The translations under genes and the position numbers were made by a program. Below are positions 1 to 11,300 of a DNA stretch of 64,000 nucleotides, piece by piece (the stretch's first letter is position 1; each line of letters starts with the position of its first letter). Where the stretch lies: the NCBI RefSeq assembly GCF_910592395.1, contig NC_088315.1, positions 4,466,501 to 4,530,500 on the forward strand, written 5' to 3'. Source of the stretch: Lineus longissimus (taxonomy: Eukaryota; Nemertea; Pilidiophora; Heteronemertea; Lineidae). The notes under the pieces were generated by a model. It saw only the letters and a list, made by a program, of their open reading frames with translations. It made no database searches and was not told the DNA's origin.

Positions 1-167
1 AGATTATTTTGTTTAAAAAGATATAGCACCGACCCAATCTGCATGACATCAGTTAACTTGCAGTCCTCAGTAAGCCTCAGCTCAGGCCCGCCCCGCCCCG
101 TCGGATTCCATTTTTATTTACTCTGATTTTCTGCTTATTTTTCGTTTCCCATTACTATTTCGTTTAG

Positions 168-2309
168 GGAAGAGGAAGAGCGTCAGCCCACCCCACCACC
201 ACCCCCAAAGAAGTGAGTGCCGCACTGGACAGTCTTTGCCGTGTGCTCTTGCTCAAGGCACTTACGGAGTCTGAAATAGCCATTTTGTCATGTTATTGCC
301 ATGACAACATCATGTGCACGTGACTGCACTTGCCCACGTGATTGCAGCCATGATGTTCCCATGACGCGTCGTAAAGTGACTAGCAACACATTTACGACAT
401 TGCCGCCATGGTGATGCTTATTTAACAATCTAATAGTCCATGACAACGCCGTAGCGCCACCATCGGTGAAAATTCTGATGGGATGTTATGGCGTTTCCAT
501 GACATCAATAACGTTTACGGACCTCGTGCCTTTTTGGTTCTTGTAGACGGCGTTTAAGTTGCACGTCACTGATATAACAAATCCTTGAATTGTCACATGA
601 TATTTAAAGGATTTCCCTGCCAATCACTCCAACTCACTCTAACTCCTTCCACCAAGCCCGCCCTTCAACGACCCGTTCTGCTCTGTTCTGTTTATTTTTT
701 GAAATATTAATTTTCATAAAGATAGACTGAAGAAAATGTTTCTTTTCATCGAATACGATCTTACAATGTTCATTGTCTGAAAACGAACCTTCTTTCTATT
801 TCAACCAGCTTTGATGAATGATTAACGATATCATGAATGTTACCTTCGGTCTATCTCTTTGAAAAGAAGCAGTTAGTTTAATTTTGAACGTCTACATGTT
901 TACGGAAACCCCTATCCGTAATACCCTTTCACTGACCCACCTTCATCCCTCGGTTCTTAAACGATGTAATTGTATAATGGAAGCAAATCTTTACTTTACG
1001 TTCAGAGGCGAACTTTGTGCGTTTTCTTTAGAAAGAATGACTTTCTGTTGGAAACTTGGGAAATCAGGAGAAATCAGTACGAGATTTATACAGTAATTTA
1101 TAAACGAAATTCCTGGTTCCATTCGGTTGAAGAGACCTGAAAAGAAACGGAGTGAGGGATCGTGCCTCCCATGTCATAATGGCTCCTGCCGGGGTTTCTT
1201 GACCCGGTAGCACAAAAACAGTTAGTCACTAACTTGACGTTAACTTGAACTTGGCATCATGTCTATATATTTAGTTGATACCAATCAAAATGACCTGATT
1301 TGATTTGCTTGGAATACCGGCCCCTGTTAAATATCACCAACATATTGAACTTGCAATGACTATATTCACTCCGCCTGATTGACAACGCTCCCTTCAAAGA
1401 GCGAACTCGCAAATGACAGAACGAGTGTATGCCTTGGTGGTTCAAGATATCATAGTACATGCCTTTTTTTCTTTGACATAGCGTCTACTTTTAGCATGCT
1501 GCCTGTGCATGAATTCAATGATATATAGGTACATGATAGCGCTAAACAGGATGAGTTCTGAGTGCATTCTTTGCAGATGTGACGTTTAGTATGTGGCTGT
1601 TTTGGAAGCATTTTACTTCTTAGACACTCTGAATGTTTCATCCGTTTTTAATGCAGTTTTATACAACTTCTCAAATTGTTCGTTTAGCAACCTAAACTTA
1701 CTTCTCTTCGAAGTGATGGGTAAAGATCACAGGCACATGAAATTTGATGAGTGTTTTTCTGTAGGGGTGGCATTTTGATTTTCATGTGCCAGTGTACAGA
1801 TCCCATTGCTGCTGCGAAATGCATAATCGCATTCTTCCTATAGTTTGTGGGACTCGTCCGGCCATTCTAAAGTATCCAAGGCCTTTTGCTGATTTGTGTG
1901 TAATCTTGTCGGCCACAAAGTAAAGATACCCTGGTCCCACTTCGAAATCACTGCACATTATCAAATTTATGTTTTTAGATTTAATTATGGCCGGAACACG
2001 TTGCCCTTTGACTTTGTCAAATAAGCTTTAGATCGCACCTTTTCTTTTAATTTAGTTTTACATACGTTGATATAATTTTAGTTTATAAATCATGATCTCG
2101 GAATTTGATTTTTGATAAAGTAAAACCGAATGAATGGTTTCAGAACGATCACAATACAATATGAATATGTAGAGGATGGATGTCGGAGGCCATGCCCGTC
2201 TCTATTATATCAAGACCCAGCTCTTGGGCGCCTGTCCAGGTTCTGTTTTATAACAAACCGTCTCTTTCGTCTTCAGGGAAGAAGAAGCTCCAAAACCGAA
2301 ACCACCAAA
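168..2309 (+). other. N-terminal hypervariable-tail microexons of troponin T
   Basis: Two short exons, 45 bases (168-212) and 33 bases (2277-2309), have the same phase at both ends. Each encodes Glu-Glu-Glu followed by Pro/Lys-rich residues (EEERQPTPPPPPKK and EEEAPKPKPPK). Each has a pyrimidine-rich acceptor and a GTGAGT or GTAAGG donor. Because the phases match, either could be skipped without breaking the frame, as is known for the N-terminal tail of troponin T in other animals. The resemblance between the two suggests an exon duplication. The roughly 2 kb intron between them shows no other convincing exon. Confidence 0.75.
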
Positions 2310-5300
2310 GTAAGGAGATACGTCATCTCCGCATCACCGGCCAGTTGGTTATGCTTGATATCGTTGTTGACCTGCTAAAGACTCAACGCTTGCTTGCTGG
2401 AGATTTGCTTTAGAACTTAAAGCTAGCACTGGGCATCCAGGTTGCGCATATTCAACGTTTAAGAACTGAAAAACATTATCATGCCAATAGTCTAGTCCGT
2501 TGTTGTAATAATCTTTAAATCGTTATATTTTTCTCACATCTAAAAAGCCCGGATGCCCGCAAGCTAGCCTCGGTTTGGTTTTATACGTACACCGGTCGCG
2601 AAATTTTTTTCTGCAGGATACTTCTGCCACAGTGTACATCTGACAGCCAATCACAATTGGCGCGATCTTTGACGTCACACTGTTTATTTATGCATGATAA
2701 TGCAAATACAATGGACGATACCGAGTCGCATGCCGAGTGCCACTTCAACTGTGAATGTGACAATAGTTCATTGTCTGACCCCAATTATGCTCAACTCAAG
2801 GTTTGTGTCGTAGTGTTTAGGAATGAATTGCACGTCAGATTCATTGTAAAATTGATGATATTATGCGTACAAAAGAGGCATCAGCTGATCTGATCGCTAC
2901 ATTGCAGTGCATGCATTGATTTGTGAAATTTTAAGGGGCAGTGACACTGACAGTGTTGCCAATGTTGATAATTATTAAAGGGACAGTGTATCCGATGTCT
3001 CGCGATTTGTGAAATTTTAAGGGGCAGTGACACTGACAGTTGCCAATGTTGATAATTATTAAAGGGACAGTGTATCCGATGTCTGCTGTTGAAGGTATCA
3101 GGCCTATTTTGGTAGTTTGAACATTGTTGAAGGGCCATTGTATAAAACACATTTTGACAAGCAAACAAAATAAATTGAATGGTGGCGCCACCTATGCATA
3201 TACAGCAGAACTAGTTACACGGTTGACAGATAAACATTCAACCTCGGCTATTTTGCCGAGCACAGTGCGCCTTTAACAGACAAGTCCAATAAATACAGTC
3301 CACTCGACAATGAAAATACATGTTAAGATACTGCAAATAAATATATTTTAGCTAATATACTCCTCTAACCATTTGCTAACTTGTTCTTTCCAAGATTATC
3401 AGAACACGTGGCATTGTTGACATTATTGCGCCATGTGGAAAGATGATGTCAACAAAGACACGTGCTTGCCTTGAATTCTGATTGGCTGTCAGATGTACAC
3501 TATGGCAGAAGTATCCTGCAGAAAAAAATTTCGCACACCGGTCGTTTTACGACAATAGAGAGGATACGACTTACGCTATTAATGATATTGAAAACCAACT
3601 CCAGCTGGGGCACGTTATACTGAAAAAGTGCGTTATCGCAAGTGTAAGCGCGGTATCTCTTATCCTCTCTGTTGCACTGCCTTCAATGTGGCTTGCAGTA
3701 AACATGGCTCTTCTGTCTCGTCTGTTTTTCTCGTCCATTTCACAACAGTCCATGCTCAAAGGCTATCCACATGCTTTTTGACTGATGCCACTGTTCTTTT
3801 ACACGTGTTTTGATATTGAACAAATGGAAAACGGGTTTGCAAGGTTTCGTTGTTCATATCTATACAGACGACAGTTTCGCCGGATGACGCCATTCGCGCG
3901 TTTTTGCACGTGCTGTGGTCGGGCAGTCGCGTCTGCTTTTGCCGTACATACTTTCCACCACACTGTGAAAGCAACAACCGCCAAAAAAGAAGCTATAGTC
4001 ACAATGTCGTGGGGGTGGTAAAGATGTGATTGGCATTTCTGACTGCTGCAGCATGCCATTCCGGTGTTTCAGTCATGAAATAATGGCATCTTGTGAGAGT
4101 TTCCAGCAAGCAGGCAACATTTAGCATGGCGTTTCTACTTATAAATTAGATCAGCATTCAGCAGATAATATGGTCGCCATGTTTCTCACTGAAACCCTGT
4201 TTCTATAAAATTATATAATCCATACATCAATTTGTACCAATTCATCCCAATTTCGTTTGATTTAATTTCAAATTTAAGTTTATCTTTCTATAAGTTTACC
4301 AGCCTTGGGTTGGGATCAATCAGTGTTTTTAGTTTGACCCTCTTCCTATGTACGTTGACTATATGTATGGCCATAATACGTATATGGTAACTCTTAAGTC
4401 ATTACTGTCTTTGCTGACCATATGTATGACTACGTCCATTTTGGCTCACCATAAGATGTTGAATGTTGGTGTATTGAATGCTGGTTCAATTGTTCGTTCA
4501 ATACTAAAACTGCTTCTCTTTGGAAGGTTTTCAGGTTAACACAATGATTTCAATGCTCATTCTCCAAGCAGCTCGAAGGACATTCTCTCTGTCCACACAC
4601 CGACCTCCATCACAACATGCGGTCACAGGCGCGTGAAGATACCAAACAAAACCGGTCCCCTATACAACCTTCACGGAAAACAGATTTTACATCTTCAATG
4701 TCTGTGTAGTTTGGTTGGCGTGTCGATTCTCGAGGCCGCAGGCGCTACCCTTTCCTGCAGCGATGGCTCGAGAACCTGCACGTTTTGTTGGTTGTGTGCA
4801 TCAGTTGGGGACGATCGGGTGCCCTGATTCTGGTATCTTCACATGCCTTGATTGCTTAAACTATCTTGAAGTTGTTAAGTAATGGCGGCCTGTGTTGGCA
4901 GACTCGGAACGAGTGTCTGTACGGAGACTATTCAATGCTAATAAACCTAATTCCCGTCAACCGGTTGTAGAAATCTTCCGAATGTGTGGTAGAGAAACAG
5001 ATTTAGGAGACCACGTGACAACAACAGTATGAATGTCGTCTGCGGCCTTGGCATCAGTGATGTTTTTTCTCCTGCAGTGTCCCGTTCCCAAGCATGGCAA
5101 TAATCTTTAATTCCGATAAAGAAAATCCGAAATAAAAAGCTGAACATGCATAAGTTTCAGGTGATGATGAATATGATATTGGTAAGTAGAGAAGAGAAAT
5201 GCTCGCATAGGTACCGACATAAGGGCGCCGTCTCCTAGTGAATCTTCAGTCTGCCTTTCGACCCAATGTCAGTTCATGGTAGCGCGGGGGGCGGGGGGGG

Positions 5301-8300
5301 GGGGGGGCTGTTGAATGATATTGTCTTCAACATCTACAACATTATAATAGGCATGGTTTAGAGGATTTGGTGAATTAATTAATGCGGTGTGTGCTAGAGT
5401 TTGTAGGCATTTTTAACCAGTTAATATGAAATACATGTAAACTGCATGAAAACGACACCTCGCTTGGTCTGTTGACTTAAAGTGTTCAGGCAAACATCAC
5501 CTATCGGCGGATCAGAGAAACACAGCTCGAACCGTTCACGCATGCTGTCCACAAATTGCAAAAGGTGACCTTAGTTGAATTTGAACAAAAAATAGAAATT
5601 TGCAAGGGGTAAAAATTGAACATAGCTTTTCCATTCACCTGAGCAATGGCAACTTCCCTTCTCAAAGAATGTCCTGTTCTTTTGAATAAACACAGTTTGA
5701 AAAAGACAAACTGCAAAACTACTTCAATCTTAACCCTAAATATTCAGGCGTCGTCCCGCTCCACTTTTCAGACATATTTCAACATATTCTGAGATTCACT
5801 TAGGCAGTTAATCATAAGTTTCGATGCAGTTAATTTTCAGCATCACCCACCAGAGGTCTCACGACAATCACTTCCGGGCCTTCCACCATGACGCATGGCA
5901 GAAAATTCTAACAACTGCAGACCTCCTTGCATGGAAATAAAACCTACCTCACTTCCAGGCTAAATCTTCAATGCCTTTGATCACGCATGGCTCTTGTTTC
6001 GCTTATTTGCTAGCAAGATTTGAAGATGACCTCTGACGCCATCTTTTTCTTTCTTCAAGGCCACAACCGCCAGCAGAGACCGGCGGCAAGACCGAGGCTG
6101 AGATCATGATGGAGGTATGATCCAGTATTTTTAAGCTAATTGACATATGAAAAATGATATAAGAAGTATTATCGACATTGATCACAAACAACTCCGAAAG
6201 TTTAAATTTGATTTCTACCAAATTTCAGTAGTAAGTAAAAAGGTATGAAAAGGTAAATAATATTCAACATAAAATAATTAGCTTCCTCGAATGTACACCA
6301 CATTCTGTGATGAATTAACCCCAAGGCTCATGTATAATCGTGTTTTTTGGGGGTATTTTTTAGGAGAAGAGGAGGAGGGACAAGGAAAAAATGGAAGCTG
6401 AAATCGAGGAGTACAAGGAACAAAGAGAGGAGGAGATTGTCAAAATGAACGCCGAAATTAGTGAACTCACCGAGAAGATCGTAAGCGTCTCACCCACTTT
6501 GTATATACTAGTATTTTACAAAGATAATAGGCAATTGGAGAGCTTTGAAGGCCGGTACGATAAGCTGGTTAGAGCTTGAATCTCACCATGCGCCGAAATA
6601 CCAAATCTGTGTTCGACGATTTTTGTTAAATAACCAATACTTTTGGTGAAACAGCCAATACCTTCTGACATTTTTGGCAATGCTTTTAGCGTAATTGCCA
6701 ATAGAGGCGAATGTCGACACTTTTTGTGACGAAATGGCAAATACTCACGTATGAAATTACCAATGGTATACTTTTAGCGAAATGGGCAACTCTTTATGGC
6801 AAAATGGCCAGTACTTGTGGCGAAGGCGCCAACACTTGTGACGAAAAGGCAAATTGTGGCGTTATGGCCAATTCTTTTGACCAAATCTTGGCTATATTGC
6901 CAAAACGTTGGCCAATAAGTTAGCGATATGGTGTATATCTTAAATGCATGATAACCTTCTTTCTTTTTTAGGCTAGGAGGAAAGTTGAGCGCGAGGAAGA
7001 GGAACGCCGCATGGCTGAGGCAGCCATGTTGGAACAGCAGAGACGCAAGGCTGAGGATGTAAGGGCAGCAGGCAATGAGTGGAGGGGGGGGGGGGCGGCG
7101 GTGGCTGTCCAGCGAGTAACATAGATACCTACTTCATTGTTGCTTCAGGACCATATAATATTTGAACAAATTTGGGATGAACGCTAACAAATTTCGTGTT
7201 GCGATTCGAACATCAACAAGTGCAATCTACGTCCTTGAGATGAACGAGGCTTTGCTTTGTCATGCATTTTCTTGTGTTGTTTTGTCAATCACAGAAGCAC
7301 TAATCTATGCTTCGTCAGTGAACCAATGACACTTTATTATTTTTTGAGGATTCCTGTCAAGTTTTCAGGATTCCTGTCAAGGTTTAAGAATTCCTGTCAA
7401 GATTCGATGACGAATTAATCGACATAAATTTCAGGAAGAACGCGCGAGGAAGAAGAGAGAAGCCGAGGAGAAGAAGAGGGCAGAACGTGAGGCGAAGCAA
7501 TTGGAAGCCGAGCAAAGCGCTTCTCAGATGGGCAAGAGAGCTTTCGTCATTACCAGAAAGAACAAGGATGGAGAAGCAGTAAGTCAGGTTCTTCCTTCTT
7601 GGCCAGGATTTCTATTTCATTTATCATTACTTTGAGCGACGTACAGGTGACATCTACATCCTGCCCAAAAGTTAAGTCCATCAAAGCATCAGAAAGCGCT
7701 CATCGACAATGCTTTCCATGAATTAGTGTTGTGGTCATATCAGTAGACTACCCTTTCCCAACTTGACAACCGTCATGGTTTGCCATCAAGATCTAAATCC
7801 CGACCTAAAGCCTGTTCTGTTTTCAAATGCGACCGGTCTTTCACTTCGCTGTGTCCAACCCTGTGTTTGCAAATGATGATATTGACGCTGTTTTTCGTCC
7901 CTTTGTCAAACCAAACTGCTCTGACTATTTCAGGAGAAGGTGTGTACTTCCGCCACTAGGGGCGTCTAACTAGACCCCAAAATCTACCGGTCACAACCGC
8001 AGAGAGAGCGTATGGCTCAACGCATGCCTACAATATTCTTTCCCAGTTGTTCTCTGCAAGGGCACGTCTGCATCAGCTTGTCACGTCCCCTATCTTGTCC
8101 ACAAATCTGTCAACTCCTTGTACATGTGTTCCATCCTTTTATTTCCCTCCCTTTGGTGAATGAACATTGTCTACTACTAAGGATACTTGTAATTTCCACG
8201 GCGTATAATCCCGATTCACTTTTTTTGAAATCATGTATCCACCGGCTTTCCTTTTTACCTACCGTGTAGCTCTTCTCTGGCGAGAGCTGTGGTTAACAAG

Positions 8301-11300
8301 AGAATCTGACTATAACTGGAACCGCTTCGAACAGTCCTTTTTTCGAAAGGACATTATTTCCCCGCTGTTAGTCATATCAAGTTTTTTTAAAGGGGTTCAA
8401 TTTTGAGTTTATAGTTGCTCATTCAGCTCTACAACCTGCGCATAGCGGATGACCGGTACCTATCCTGTTGAGTGTCTTAAAACGCAGACAGTGGGTACCA
8501 GACCAGGCACCTAAATATCACGAGCAAGAAACTCGAGCCATTCGTCCAAGTTTTCCTCGGAAGCATAAAATGTCGGTGGTGCTAGGAGCATCTTTTTGTA
8601 CCTCTTTCTAATATTCCCATTTTCGTTGTGAAATGTTTATTGGCATTTTCCATTTGTACGATGTGTATGGTTTAAACCCTCATAACCTACCGACCCGTTT
8701 TCATCATCGTTCGTTGCATTTGCTGCTCTTTTTGACCCCGCTTTTGTGAATACATGTGTATGGATTGGACCAAAGGTATTAAGCAAGGTATTGGTTACCT
8801 TAATTTTCTCAGTACGTGTTTACTTTCAAGGCTGACTGCATTGATCGTATCCTTCCACCCAAGTTTGCATCTTCCACAAATGGGCATACCTAATTGGTAA
8901 TGGTTTCGCCGATAGCACTCAGCAACCGTTTCTCCGAGTAAGATGTCTGCACCTTGCCTCGTCCAATAGACTACTGATACTGTACAATGCCGCATGGGGT
9001 GTGCCCCGGCCCATTGACTGCCAGTGGACTGACGAGTCCACGAGCAGACTTTCTCCGATCATCCTCGCAATAAACTTATACTCTCGATGGTGCTCAAACA
9101 AGAACTTCTTTCAGTTTCGTGACGGGAATAGCCAACAATGGTGGTGACGAGAGGAACCATGTCAGATCAGAATGATTGTGGACTAAGCCGGGGAGCAGTT
9201 GGATCAGAATTTACTTGCGGACCCAATCTTCCAGGGTCGCACAAGCATTGTTTGGTAATCGAGTATTCTCTTTCTCCAGGTCCAGGAAGTCCACAGCAAG
9301 GACGAAGTGAAATCAAAGGAACAGCTTGAGGCCGAAAAGAAGGCTATTCTCGCGCAGAGGATCACCCCCCTCGGAGACGTCAGCAACCTGGATGAGGCAG
9401 CGCTGAAGGACAAGGCCAAAGAACTCCACACAGTTCTCTTCCGCCTCTTAAGCGACAACTATGATCTTGAGCAGCACTTCAAGCAGAGGCAGTACGAGGT
9501 AAAGCATCTCAAAGTCGATGGCCGCAGTCGGGCCTTCCCCACACCAGCGCTTTACGAAGCTATGAGAAGGTTCTTCGTTCTTTGGTTTTTGATGGCAACA
9601 CCTTGAGAAAAGGTTTGGGAAGGCGTGAGAAGCTGTGAGAAGGTTCTACGTTCTTCGGTTTTCGATGGTAAAGCATTGGTTTTCGATTGCAACGCCTTGA
9701 GAAGAGCTATGAATCCTCTCTCTCCAGAACTCAACTTCCCAGCGGTATTGCCTTGCGTTGTCTGGAAACTGACCAATGTCAATCAGTACATTGAGGGTCG
9801 AGATGCTCTCTCCGTGCTCTACCATGGTATTGGTTTGGATGCGGTCTATACCGTACCGGTTGAGAATAGGCCTGTGTTCATACATATTATATATGTATCT
9901 GTATTTAGTTGTACATGTAGTACTTAGAAATTTGCATCCTGATCATGCGTTTCTTTCTCTAATTGTCTATATAGAGAAGTACATGGTATTTTCATCATAC
10001 CTTTCACCTTTCTAGATGATGGAGCTCGCTGACCGTGCCAGACAAATGAACAAGGGGTAACTATATGTTTTTAAGTGCTACTTTAGAAGTTCTTAATCTG
10101 GAACCTTTTAGCAGTTCTGAAGATTAAGTTCACCAACAAATATTTCTTGTCATTTCCTTGAGTTGTTGGTTTCGCTAAAAGATACACTGGTACGTAGTCT
10201 TCGAGTAACTGGATTTCACCATATCCTTCTATTTTTGCTCTTATAAGGTTTGTGTGATGGAGGGAGATTTGTTTAGTCATTGGTAATAATAACTGTGATT
10301 ATGTGAGCATCTATCATCAATAAAAACTATAATTTATCTCTTCATTCAACAGAAAGAAGAAATTCGCAGTCACACAGGACGCGTAAGTATAACATTATCA
10401 TTATTTTCTAATGCTCTAATAACATAACTGCGTATTAAATACTATCATGATATAAGGGTCTTGACCTCTTTTAAGTTAAAAATTAGATGAGCTATTGTGA
10501 TTTATATCGGTAAACCTGTGTTTTGAAAGTGTCCTCTGTGTAATAGCATGTAGCTCAGTAGCTGAAGGCCGAATCTTATAGCTTTTTATGATACTGTTCA
10601 GTGAACTCATATTTGAATGTCATCGGATGAAAAAGACCTAAAACGACAACGCCCAGACCGTAGATAAGAAACCATGGTTTCTGCGGTTTCTTCACTTAAT
10701 CATCGTCCATTGTCAGGGCATGTCATTCAGTAACTGAACCATCAGCCTGCTCTAACGCAACTGCACCCAGTTTTAGCCTTGCCTACGTGGTCGACATTTC
10801 TGCTTTGGCTGGCTTAGGTCGCCCCTTTACAGGGCCAAAATATTTCGTTCTGTGATTTTAATCATTTCATGTACTCTGTAGAAAGTTTAGGGCCAGTTTT
10901 GCAAATGAATAACGCATGGGGAAATGCTTAATGGTCATGCTTAAGAGGGGAATGAACGTTGCGATTTGTGTTTGTGGTCCATGACGGAGCGATAAGGATG
11001 CGATTGAGGTGCGGTGGATGTGTCCAACTGCTCATGGATTCATAATACAAGCACGCCGGCAGATTGTGACGAGGCGTTGCAATCGCAAGCCATTAGCCCC
11101 CGGTCGCGGCCGACTGGCTGTGACCAGATGTACGACTGACCTCATCCTATCGCAACCATACAGCCGGCCAAATCACACTGATGAATGCTTTAATGGAATG
11201 ATATGAAAACGGGGGAGTTAGACATGCGTGTAGATCGTCGCTTTTTTATTTTTGGAGGTTATACTTTCTGAATAATGCAATGGGCCTTTGTTTCTACTCG

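Noticed and set aside
2881-3191. Open frames on - with repeated peptide segments
   Set aside because: The repetition comes from the tandem duplication inside the MITE, not from a protein.
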